This document shows positions 16,212-24,379 of a stretch of 64,000 nt of DNA, piece by piece (the first letter of the stretch is position 1; every line of letters starts with the position of its first letter). The notes beneath the pieces are model-generated. The model had not been told where the DNA came from and ran no database searches. It worked only from the letters and a program-made list of their open reading frames with translations. Location: NCBI RefSeq assembly GCF_000308655.1, contig NZ_BAGC01000043.1:124001-188000 (forward strand), in the 5' to 3' direction. The translations under genes were made by a program, and so were the position numbers. Source of the DNA: Nocardia niigatensis NBRC 100131. GTDB taxonomy: Bacteria; Actinomycetota; Actinomycetes; Mycobacteriales; Mycobacteriaceae.

Positions 16212-16623
16212 ACTGCTGGCCCGGATCAGCGATCGGCCGCTGGATCCGGCCGAGGTGGAGCGGGCGGTGAGCGGGCCGGAGCACGGCGGCATCGTGGTGT
16301 TCACCGGCAAGGTGCGCGATCACGATGGCGGGCAATCGGTTTCGGCCCTGGAGTACTCGGCGCATCCGCAGGCCGAGCAGTTCCTGCGCAAGGTGTGCGC
16401 CGAGGTCGCCGCGTCCTCCGGGCTGCCGGTGGCGGCGGTGCACCGCGTCGGCCCGCTGACCATCGGGGACCTCGCCATCGTGGTGGCCGTCGCCGCGCCC
16501 CACCGCGCCGAAGCCTTCACCACCTGCGCCGAACTGGTCGACCGTATCAAGCACGAGGTCCCCATCTGGAAGCGCCAGATGTTCACCGACGGCCTCTCCG
16601 AGTGGGTCAACGCCTGCGGCTGA
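16204..16623 (+). CDS. moaE: molybdopterin synthase large subunit
   Basis: This 139-residue catalytic subunit of molybdopterin synthase works with MoaD to add two sulfurs to cyclic pyranopterin. GIVVFTGKVRDHDGG near residue 30, HRVGPLTIGD near 80, and the catalytic lysine segment IKHEVPIWKRQ near 120 are all present. The start overlaps the end of the moaC-moaB fusion by 8 bp (ggaggcagccATG gives the ribosome binding site). It ends the molybdenum cofactor run; 164 bp then separate it from urate oxidase. Confidence 0.95.
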   Translation: MSELLARISDRPLDPAEVERAVSGPEHGGIVVFTGKVRDHDGGQSVSALEYSAHPQAEQFLRKVCAEVAASSGLPVAAVHRVGPLTIGDLAIVVAVAAPHRAEAFTTCAELVDRIKHEVPIWKRQMFTDGLSEWVNACG

Positions 16624-16787
16624 ATCAGCTCTCGCACGGGGTCACGATGGGCTCGCTCGACGGGTTTTTGTCCGATTCGCTCAAACGTCATGGTCGTTGG
16701 CACGGCGTTTTGTCTTCCGAACCAGTGGGTGCGGCGCGTCCGGTGCGCGACAGTGGGCACAGTGATCAGTGACCATGGGAGGCGATG

Positions 16788-17711
16788 ATGAGTGCAGCAG
16801 GCGACGGCCGGATCGTGCTCGGCCCGCACCAGTACGGCAAGGCCGAGAACCGGGTGGTGCGCATCTATCGCGACACCGCACGGCATCGAATCCGGGACCT
16901 GAACGTGTCCTCGTGCCTTCGCGGCGCGTTCGACGACGCGCATACCGTCGGCGACCAGGGCGCGGTGCTGCCGACGGATTCGCAGAAGCAGACCATCTAC
17001 ACCTACGCCAAGAGCCACGGCGACGGCAGCATCGAAGAGTACGGGCTGGCCCTGGCCCGGCACTTCGTCGACGACATCGCACCCGTCGACTCGGCCCGCC
17101 TCGAGATCGAAGAGTATGCGTGGCAACGGGTTCCGGTCGGCGGCAGCGGGCACGACCACACCTGGACGCGGGTGGGGCCGGAGGTGCGGATCGCGGCGAT
17201 CACCGTCAGCGGGACCGGTGCGGAGCGCCGCGAATGGGTGATCGGGGGCGTCAAGGACCTGGTGATCCTCAAGTCCACGGGTTCGGAGTTCACGGGTTTC
17301 CTCGAAGACCCGTTCACCGTCCTCGAACCCGCCCACGACCGGATCCTGGCCACCAGCCTGATCGCCCGCTGGCGCTTCGCCACCCCGCCCGAGAACTGGG
17401 ATGCCGCCTACCACGGGATCCGCGCCGCCATGGTCGAGACCTTCGCGACCCTGCACTCGAAAGCCTTGCAGCAGACCCTGTTCGAGATGGGCCGGGCCGC
17501 GCTGGAGGCGTATCCGTGCCTGGCGGAGATTCGCATGTCGGCCCCCAACAAGCACCACTTCGCCTACGACACAGCCCGTTTCGGCGTGCCGAACCTGGGT
17601 GAGGTCTTCCACGCCGACGACCGCCCCTACGGCCTGATCCAGGCGAATGTGCTGCGCGAGGGCGCCTCGGACGCCGGAACCGCCTGGGATCCCTACACCG
17701 GCGCGGTGTGA
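16788..17711 (+). CDS. uox: urate oxidase (factor-independent urate hydroxylase)
   Basis: This 307-residue cofactorless enzyme converts urate to 5-hydroxyisourate in purine breakdown. It has an N-terminal LGPHQYGKAENRVVRI (catalytic Lys region), SQKQTIYTYAKSH, and a C-terminal NKHHFAYD with the conserved His. Two adjacent ATGs exist; the second (16788) is preferred because GGGAGG stands 5 bp ahead of it. Its 3' end overlaps by 19 bp the end of a convergent PucR-family regulator, the usual kind of purine-catabolism regulator. Genes for later steps (allantoin formation) are not next to it. Confidence 0.95.
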   Translation: MSAAGDGRIVLGPHQYGKAENRVVRIYRDTARHRIRDLNVSSCLRGAFDDAHTVGDQGAVLPTDSQKQTIYTYAKSHGDGSIEEYGLALARHFVDDIAPVDSARLEIEEYAWQRVPVGGSGHDHTWTRVGPEVRIAAITVSGTGAERREWVIGGVKDLVILKSTGSEFTGFLEDPFTVLEPAHDRILATSLIARWRFATPPENWDAAYHGIRAAMVETFATLHSKALQQTLFEMGRAALEAYPCLAEIRMSAPNKHHFAYDTARFGVPNLGEVFHADDRPYGLIQANVLREGASDAGTAWDPYTGAV

Positions 17712-19309
17712 CCGGCCAGCGTGCGCACCGCCACGTACAGATCCAGCCGATCGTCGAGCCGCCCGAGATCGCGCCCGGTGAGCTCCTCGATCCGGCCGAT
17801 CCGATAGCGAACGGTATTGAGGTGCAAATGCAGTCGATCCGCCGCCTGCCGCCACGAGCCTTCACACCCGAGATACACCTCGAGCGTCTCCAGCAGTCCG
17901 CCCCCGTGCCGCCGGTCGTACTCCAGCACCGGACCGAGCACGCGTTCCGCGAAGCGCCGCTGGAGATTCCCGGGCACCGCGGTGAGCAGGCCGACGGCCG
18001 AATCGATATCGGCGACGCGCAGGCTCACCGGAGCCGCGTCGTCGCCGGCCGCGGTGGCGGCGGCCGCCGCCGCCGCGGTCGCCCCGGCCAGGGTCTCCTC
18101 CGGCTGCCGGGCGCTCACTCCGATGGCCAGCCGAAGTTCGCCGAGCGCGGGCGCGATGCGCCCGATGCGCTGCCGGATGGCGCGGGCCATGTCCTCCTGG
18201 GCGACCGGGGCCACACCCACGACGCGTCCCTCCCGGTCGATCGAGGTGACCAGCCCCGGCAGTGCGTCGTGCAGGGCGCCCCGCACGGCCATCAACCCGA
18301 CGACGGAATCCGCCCAGCTCGAAACCCGTTGCGGGGAAACGGGTTCCGCGCCGGTGACCGGCGTTCCCGCCCGTTCGATCGCGCCCGGGACGCCGCCGGG
18401 CGGCAGGCGCGGCGGCGGGTCCGGTTCCGGCTCGGCGCCCGTCTCCGTCGCGGCCGCGTGGAGTTCGCAGACGATCGCCGCTTCCGGCCCGTTCGGCCGC
18501 TCGGTGAACGGTGCTGGAAAGCGGTCGGCCAGTTCCCAATCCAAGTGCTGCCGGTCGGCGCGGCGCTGGCGGTAGAGCTCCGCCACGGCCGCCAGGTCCG
18601 CACCGAAGGGGTCCAGTTCGGCGGCAGACGGCCGGATCACCAGGTACCAGGCGGTGATTCGATCGCCCGCGCCCACCTGGAGGATCCGCATCGCGCCCGC
18701 GGTGACGGCGGGCAGGCGGGGCGCGGTGAGGGCGGTGGTGAGAATCCGGTCGGTCTCCGCCTCCGCCAGGTCCTCGGTGCCGGCGATGACGGTCCCGATC
18801 GAGGTCAGCAGCCAGGCCGAAACACGCTGTTCCCGTGCGAAATCCGCGACCAGGGTCTCGACGGCCGCCCCGGCCGCCACCGCGGACAGCAGCCGACGCT
18901 GCCGGTCGGCACGCGACTGCACCCGCCGCCAGCGCACCTCCGCCGCCTGTTCGGCCAGGTATTCGATGATCCGGCTGAACGGCACGCTCTGTGGCGACGA
19001 CAGCAGCGGCAGCCCGTGCCGCCGGCAGGCCTCGACCACGTCCTCGGGCACCTGCCCGTGCAGCGCCTGCCCGGCCACCACGCCGGCGACCCCGGCTCCG
19101 GCGAGCAGGCCGACGTAGCGGTCGGAGTCCGCGGCCCCCTGCCGCCACACCAGACCGGTGCAGACCAGCGCGCCCGGGGTCACGAACGGCCGGGGATCGG
19201 GCATATCGGTCGCACAGATCCGGGCGATCGGCCGATCCAGCTCGCTCGCGTCACCGTGTAGCAGCCGCATGCGCAACTGCGGCGCATCGAGAATGTCGCG
19301 CACCCGCAC
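17693..19309 (-). CDS. PucR family purine catabolism regulator
   Basis: This 538-residue regulator carries the N-terminal PucR domain (VRDILDAPQLRMRLLHG to about residue 120) and a C-terminal helix-turn-helix (LETLEVYLGCEGSWRQAADRL, LHLNTVRYRIGRIEELTG). The middle region is Ala- and Pro-rich with a variable insert. GTG 19309 was chosen because GGAGGT sits 5 bp upstream and the PucR domain then begins directly; the longer frame adds 24 unlike residues. It is convergent with urate oxidase, overlapping by 19 bp, and is its probable regulator by context and family. It diverges from the CobW-type gene. Confidence 0.9.
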   Translation of the reverse strand: MRVRDILDAPQLRMRLLHGDASELDRPIARICATDMPDPRPFVTPGALVCTGLVWRQGAADSDRYVGLLAGAGVAGVVAGQALHGQVPEDVVEACRRHGLPLLSSPQSVPFSRIIEYLAEQAAEVRWRRVQSRADRQRRLLSAVAAGAAVETLVADFAREQRVSAWLLTSIGTVIAGTEDLAEAETDRILTTALTAPRLPAVTAGAMRILQVGAGDRITAWYLVIRPSAAELDPFGADLAAVAELYRQRRADRQHLDWELADRFPAPFTERPNGPEAAIVCELHAAATETGAEPEPDPPPRLPPGGVPGAIERAGTPVTGAEPVSPQRVSSWADSVVGLMAVRGALHDALPGLVTSIDREGRVVGVAPVAQEDMARAIRQRIGRIAPALGELRLAIGVSARQPEETLAGATAAAAAAATAAGDDAAPVSLRVADIDSAVGLLTAVPGNLQRRFAERVLGPVLEYDRRHGGGLLETLEVYLGCEGSWRQAADRLHLHLNTVRYRIGRIEELTGRDLGRLDDRLDLYVAVRTLAGHTAPV

Positions 19310-19419
19310 AGCGCACCTCCGGTGGTCGGTCCGACTGGACGCCACGATAGATCGCGGGTATTTCCAGCCGGTTTCGGCCATGCTGCGGCGGGCTCACGGC
19401 GATCGGTAGGGTGGTCGCC

Positions 19420-20520
19420 GTGACCCGCCCCATCCCAGTCCTGATCGTGGCCGGATTCCTCGGCGCCGGGAAGACGACGCTGCTCAACCGGCTGCTGCGG
19501 ACCCGGAGCACGCGAATCGGAGTGGTGGTCAACGACTTCGGCGCGGTCAATATCGACGCCATGCTGGTGGCCGGTCAGGTCGATGCCATGGTGTCGCTGG
19601 GCAACGGATGCGTATGCTGCGCGGTGGACGTGAGTGAGCTGGACGATCTGTTCGACCGGCTGGCGCACCCCAAGCAGAAAATCGACGTCATCGTGGTCGA
19701 GGCCAGCGGTCTCGCGGAGCCGCGCAATCTCATTCGCATGGTGGTGAACAGCGACAATCCACGCATCCGGTACGGCGGGCTGGTCGAGGTGGTCGATGCC
19801 GAGCACTTCCCCGAAAGCCGCGAACTGCACCCGGAACTCGCGACGCACCTGCGCATGGCCGACCTGGTGGTGCTGAACAAGGCCGACCGCGTCGACGCGG
19901 CCGCGCTGGAGCGGCTGCGGTCCGAGATCACCGGCCTGGTCGGTCCGGTCCCGGTGTATCCGACCAGCCACGGGCGGATCGACCCGGGCCTGCTGTTCGA
20001 CGTCCCCGCCCGCGAACCGCACCGGCCGCGCGTCGGCGAACAGCTCAGCTTCGACGAACTACTGCTCGACGAGCACGCGGCCCCGGAGCCCGGCGACCAC
20101 TGCCACGAGCACCACGACCGCGGCGAGGACTGCCACCACCACCTGCACGACGCCTACGACAGCGTCTCCTTCACCTCCGACACCGATCTCAACCCGCGCG
20201 AACTCATCGCGCTACTGGAGGATCCGCCCGCCGGTCTGTTCCGCGCCAAGGGTGTGCTGGCCTTCGCCGTCCCCGACGACCCGCGAAAGTTCGTGCTGCA
20301 CATGGTCGGCCGCCACATCACCATCGAGCCCGGCCCCTGGGCCCGCCACGAGCCCCGGGTCAGCAGCCTGGTCCTCATCGGCTCCGGCCTCGACGCCGGC
20401 GACGTCACCGCCCGCCTGCGCGCCACCGCCCATCTCGCCGGCGACCCCCTCGACGACCACGCCCTCCTCCCGGTCTGGCGCTATGTCGCCGACGACGACG
20501 CGCTTGTCGGCGAGGGCTGA
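19420..20520 (+). CDS. CobW/ZNG-family metallochaperone GTPase
   Basis: This 366-residue G3E GTPase has a Walker A FLGAGKTTLLNRLL near residues 13-26, the metal-binding GNGCVCCAV (CxCC), and NKAD for base recognition near 150. The C-terminal CobW domain is recognisable (GVLAFAVPDDPRKFVLHMVGRH). A His-rich stretch (DHCHEHHDRGEDCHHHLHD, about 225-245) is typical of zinc or cobalt chaperones. The GTG at 19420 is preferred; the frame also opens with GTG at 19411. No Zur-like box is evident upstream. The last 309 bp lie antisense to the tail of the next open frame. Which metal and which client it serves are unknown. Confidence 0.9.
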   Translation: MTRPIPVLIVAGFLGAGKTTLLNRLLRTRSTRIGVVVNDFGAVNIDAMLVAGQVDAMVSLGNGCVCCAVDVSELDDLFDRLAHPKQKIDVIVVEASGLAEPRNLIRMVVNSDNPRIRYGGLVEVVDAEHFPESRELHPELATHLRMADLVVLNKADRVDAAALERLRSEITGLVGPVPVYPTSHGRIDPGLLFDVPAREPHRPRVGEQLSFDELLLDEHAAPEPGDHCHEHHDRGEDCHHHLHDAYDSVSFTSDTDLNPRELIALLEDPPAGLFRAKGVLAFAVPDDPRKFVLHMVGRHITIEPGPWARHEPRVSSLVLIGSGLDAGDVTARLRATAHLAGDPLDDHALLPVWRYVADDDALVGEG

Positions 20521-21075
20521 TTCGGCCTCCAGTTCCGCCCGCAGCTCGGCGACCTCGGCCGCCAGCTCGTCGCGCATCTGCTCGCGTTCGGCGAGCGCGG
20601 CCCGCATGGTCTCGACGCTGTCGTTCATGGCGGCCAGCCGCTGATCGGCGCCCCTGAGCAACCACTCGACCACGTCACGCCGACCGACGGCGGCACTGGC
20701 GGCCCGGACCCAGCCGACCACGTAGTCCACCCACTCCTGCGGTTTGGGCATGTCCTTGGGCGTCTCCCAGCCCTTGCGCTGGGCGGCCTTGGTGGACAGC
20801 ACCAACTCGGCCTTCCTGCCCCGGCCCGGCGAATTCAGCTCGGCCAGGGACAGTTTCCCGGCGCTGGTCACCACCGCCGTGAACCGGTACTTCCCCGCCA
20901 GGTGCATCCGCAGCTCGGCGGTCCCGCGGCCGTCGGAATCCATGGCCCCCAGCCACGGTCCGTCGGCCGCCTCGATGATCGACGCCAGGATTTCCAGCTG
21001 CCCCACACCGCGCCGCAGCCGCGCCGCGGCCGTCCGCAGCGCGCCCGGCGTGGCCGTCATCTGATCCCAATGCAT
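20212..21075 (-). CDS. unknown coiled-coil protein with doubtful C-terminus
   Basis: The family is not recognised. The frame gives 287 residues from ATG 21075, which follows GGGGG; a second ATG lies five codons on. Residues 1-155 look like a folded domain (WVDYVVGWVRAASAAVGRRDVVEWLL); residues 160-190 form a clear coiled coil (AALAEREQMRDELAAEVAEL). The last third (from about residue 190) lies antisense to conserved CobW sequence and has low-complexity Gly/Ala/Asp content, so it is probably not genuine. Either the stop was lost by a frameshift or the protein really reads on. It diverges from the acyl-CoA carboxylase gene. Confidence 0.5.
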   Translation of the reverse strand: MHWDQMTATPGALRTAAARLRRGVGQLEILASIIEAADGPWLGAMDSDGRGTAELRMHLAGKYRFTAVVTSAGKLSLAELNSPGRGRKAELVLSTKAAQRKGWETPKDMPKPQEWVDYVVGWVRAASAAVGRRDVVEWLLRGADQRLAAMNDSVETMRAALAEREQMRDELAAEVAELRAELEAESALADKRVVVGDIAPDREEGVVVEGVAGEMGGGAQAGGDVAGVEAGADEDQAADPGLVAGPGAGLDGDVAADHVQHELSRVVGDGEGQHTLGAEQTGGRILQ

Positions 21076-21187
21076 CCCCCGAACATATCCCCCGCCGGTC
21101 CCTCCGCCGTGCCCGACTTGCCACCCACTCGGCTGACGGACGCCACGGCCATCGACCCGGCGGTGATCCGTGCCCTAGCCTGGCGGC

Positions 21188-24100
21188 GTGCGAGTTGTGG
21201 TTGCGAATCGAGGTGAGGTCGCGGTCCGGGTAGTGCGGACGGCCCGAGAGCTCGGATATCCGACGGAGGTGCTGCACACCGCCGAGGACGCGGGCAGCCT
21301 GGCAGTACGGCTGGCCGACCGGGCATTGATGATGCCGGGCAGCGGCGCGGCCGGATACCTCGATGTCGAGTCCGTGGTGCGGGCCGCGGCGGCCTGCGGA
21401 CGGGACGCGCTGGTGCATCCGGGGTACGGATTCCTCAGCGAGAGCGCGGAATTCGCGGCGGCCTGCGCGGCGGCCGGACTCACCTTCGTGGGGCCCGCAC
21501 CGGAGGCGCTGCGGATCTTCGGCGACAAGGTCGCCGCACGCGAGGCGGCCGAGCGGGCCGGCGCGGCCGTCCTGCCCGCGACCCGGGCCGGCGCCGGGGC
21601 GGACGAGATCGCGGCCCTGCTGGCCGAGCACCCCGACGGCGTCATGGTGAAGGCCGCGGCGGGTGGCGGCGGCCGCGGCATGCGGCCCGTGACCGACCCG
21701 GCGCAGCTGCCGGAGATCGTGGCACGCTGCCGGGCCGAGGCCCTGGCCGGCTTCGGCGACGACAGCGTCTACGCCGAGGCCCTGGTCGCCCGGGCCCGGC
21801 ACATCGAGGTGCAGGTGGTCGCCGACGGGTTCGCCGCGGCGGCGCTGGGCGACCGGGACTGCAGCGTGCAGCGGCGGCGGCAGAAGATCATCGAGATCGC
21901 GCCCGCACCCGAACTGCCCGCGGCCGTGCGGGATCGGGTGCACCGGGAGGCGGTCCTGATCGCCGAGGCGGTGGGCTGCCGCGGCGTCATCACCGTCGAA
22001 TTCCTGGTGGACGGCACGAATGTCTGGTTCCTGGAGGTGAATCCGCGCCTGCAGGTCGAGCACACCGTGACCGAGGCGGTCACCGGCGTGGATCTGGTCG
22101 CGCTGCAACTGGAGCTGGCGCGGGGCCGCACCCTGGCCGAACTCGACCTGCCCAAGAACGAGACCCGCGGCTACGCGGTGCAGGCCCGGGTCAATGCCGA
22201 ACTGCTCGCCGCCGACGGCTCGGTGCTGCCGAGCACCGGCGTCATCGCCCGCTTCGACGCCCCGACCGGACTGGGCGTGCGGGTCGACACCGCCGCCCAG
22301 GTGGGAATGCGGCAAGGGGTGCAGTTCGATTCGCTGCTCGCGAAGATCATCGCGTCCGCGCCGACCCATCGCGCCGCGCTGCGGCGATGCGCGGACGCGC
22401 TGGCCGAGACCGTGATCGGCGGCGTCGACACCAACCTGCACCTGCTGCGCGCGATACTCGCCGAGCTGAGCGACAGCGGCCCGGTGACCACGGATTGGCT
22501 CGAAGAGCAGCTCGACGGGTTGCGCTCGCGCGCCGAGAGTTTCGAGGATCCGACGCTGCCGCAACCGACCGAGCACGCCGCCGCGGCCGACCTGGACCTG
22601 GAGGACGGCGAGCAGGCGCTGCGCTCCCCGATGGGCGCCACCGTCGTCTCGCTCACCGAGCCCGGCACCCTCCTCGCCGCCGGCGCCGAGGTCGCGGTCC
22701 TGGAGGCCATGAAGATGCAGCACGTGCTGCGCGCGACCGAACCACTGCGGGTACTGCGCCACGCGGTCGCCCCCGGTGCTGTCGTCGACCCGCACACGAT
22801 CCTGGTCACCTGGGTGGCCGCCGACCACGACGGCCCCGCCGCGGAATCGACCGTGGTGGACCTGGATTCGGTGCGCGCCGACCTCGCCGAGGTACTGGCC
22901 CGCCACGACACCACCCTCGACGCCCACCGCGAGACGGCGGTCGCCAAACGGCATCGGCTGGGCCGCCGCACCGCCCGCGAGAACATCACCGACCTCGTCG
23001 ACGCCGACAGCTTCGTCGAATACGGCGCGCTGGCGGTGGCCGCGCAGCGCAGCCGCCGCAGCCTCGACGACCTCATCGCCAACACCCCCGCCGACGGCCT
23101 GATCGCGGGCGTCGCCACCATCAATGCCGACCGCTTCGGCCCGGACCACACCCGCGCGCTGGTCATGTCCTACGACTACACGGTGCTCGCCGGCACCCAG
23201 GGCATGCGCAATCACGCCAAGACCGACCGCATGCTGGAACTGGCTCGTGAGCAACGGCTTCCGGTGGTCTTCTTCACCGAGGGCGGCGGCGGCCGCCCCG
23301 GCGACACCGACCACGGCGGCATCTCCGGACTGGACGTCACCACCTTCCGAGCCATGGGCGCGCTGTCGGGCACGGTGCCGCTCATCGGCATCGTCTCCGG
23401 CCGCTGCTTCGCCGGCAATGCCGCCCTGCTGGGCATGTGCGATGTCGTGATCGCCACCCCCGATGCCAATATCGGTATGGGCGGCCCCGCCATGATCGAG
23501 GGCGGCGGGCTGGGTGTGTACGCGCCCGAGGACATCGGCCCGATCGAGGTGCAACGCCGCAACGGCGTGGTCCACGTCGTCGCCGACGACGAGGCCGAGG
23601 CGGTCGATATCGCCCGCCGCTACCTGTCGTACTTCCAGGGGGCGGCGACCGAGTGGGAGGCGCCGGACCCGCGGCGGGCCCGGCACGTGGTGCCCGAGAA
23701 CCGGTTGCGCGCCTTCGACATTCGCGCCGCCATCGACTCCATCGTGGATGTCGGATCGGTGCTGGAACTGCGGCGGGACTGGGGCGTCGGCATCGTCACC
23801 GCCCTGGTCCGGGTCGAGGGCCGCCCCTTCGGTCTCATCGCCAACGACTGCCATCACCTGGGCGGCGCCATCGACGCGCCGGCGGCCGACAAACTGTCCG
23901 CTTTCCTGCAGCTCTGCGGCGCCCACGGCCTGCCCATCATCTCGCTCTGCGACACACCGGGTTTCATGGTCGGTCCGGAAGCCGAGGAGCACGCCACCGT
24001 CACCAAGTTCAGCCGCCTGTTCATCGACGCCGCCGCGCTGGACGTGCCCTTCGGCACCGTCATCCTGCGCAAGGGCTACGGGCTGGGCGCACAGGCCATG

Positions 24101-24367
24101 GCGGCCGGTTCCTTCCGCGCGCCCCGCTTCGTGATCGCCTGGCCCACCGGCGAAATCGGCGGCATGGGCCTGGAGGGCGCGGTCCGGCTCGGCTTCGCCA
24201 AGGAGCTGGCCGCCCTCGAGGATCCGGTGCAGCGGCAGGCCGCGTTCGACGCGCTGGTCCAGGCGGCCTACGACGCCGGCAAAGCCCTCACCGCCGCAAC
24301 GGTTCTCGAACTCGACGACGTCATCGACCCGGCCGATACCCGGCGGTGGGTGCGGACCCTGCGCTGA
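21188..24367 (+). CDS. single-chain biotin-dependent acyl-CoA carboxylase
   Basis: This 1059-residue protein has all parts of an acyl-CoA carboxylase in one chain. A biotin carboxylase domain spans about 1-445 (GRGMRPV, FLEVNPRLQVEHTVTE). A biotin carrier domain has EAMKM with biotinyl Lys at about 509. A carboxyltransferase domain runs from about 545 (RENITDLVDADSF, LCDTPGFMVGPEAE, PTGEIGGMGLEGAVRL). Its layout matches the single-chain long-chain acyl-CoA carboxylases described in mycobacteria, rather than the usual AccA3/AccD split. The GTG start at 21188 has little or no ribosome binding site and may be leaderless. Substrate (acetyl-, propionyl- or longer acyl-CoA) is not decided by sequence. 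Confidence 0.93.
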   Translation: MRVVVANRGEVAVRVVRTARELGYPTEVLHTAEDAGSLAVRLADRALMMPGSGAAGYLDVESVVRAAAACGRDALVHPGYGFLSESAEFAAACAAAGLTFVGPAPEALRIFGDKVAAREAAERAGAAVLPATRAGAGADEIAALLAEHPDGVMVKAAAGGGGRGMRPVTDPAQLPEIVARCRAEALAGFGDDSVYAEALVARARHIEVQVVADGFAAAALGDRDCSVQRRRQKIIEIAPAPELPAAVRDRVHREAVLIAEAVGCRGVITVEFLVDGTNVWFLEVNPRLQVEHTVTEAVTGVDLVALQLELARGRTLAELDLPKNETRGYAVQARVNAELLAADGSVLPSTGVIARFDAPTGLGVRVDTAAQVGMRQGVQFDSLLAKIIASAPTHRAALRRCADALAETVIGGVDTNLHLLRAILAELSDSGPVTTDWLEEQLDGLRSRAESFEDPTLPQPTEHAAAADLDLEDGEQALRSPMGATVVSLTEPGTLLAAGAEVAVLEAMKMQHVLRATEPLRVLRHAVAPGAVVDPHTILVTWVAADHDGPAAESTVVDLDSVRADLAEVLARHDTTLDAHRETAVAKRHRLGRRTARENITDLVDADSFVEYGALAVAAQRSRRSLDDLIANTPADGLIAGVATINADRFGPDHTRALVMSYDYTVLAGTQGMRNHAKTDRMLELAREQRLPVVFFTEGGGGRPGDTDHGGISGLDVTTFRAMGALSGTVPLIGIVSGRCFAGNAALLGMCDVVIATPDANIGMGGPAMIEGGGLGVYAPEDIGPIEVQRRNGVVHVVADDEAEAVDIARRYLSYFQGAATEWEAPDPRRARHVVPENRLRAFDIRAAIDSIVDVGSVLELRRDWGVGIVTALVRVEGRPFGLIANDCHHLGGAIDAPAADKLSAFLQLCGAHGLPIISLCDTPGFMVGPEAEEHATVTKFSRLFIDAAALDVPFGTVILRKGYGLGAQAMAAGSFRAPRFVIAWPTGEIGGMGLEGAVRLGFAKELAALEDPVQRQAAFDALVQAAYDAGKALTAATVLELDDVIDPADTRRWVRTLR

Positions 24368-24379
24368 GCACCGGCACGG

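Noticed and set aside
20675..23992. An 1105-residue minus-strand open frame opposite the acyl-CoA carboxylase
   Set aside because: It is the reverse of a well-conserved carboxylase gene; its Gly/His/Gln/Arg-rich translation has no domain and is a product of high GC.
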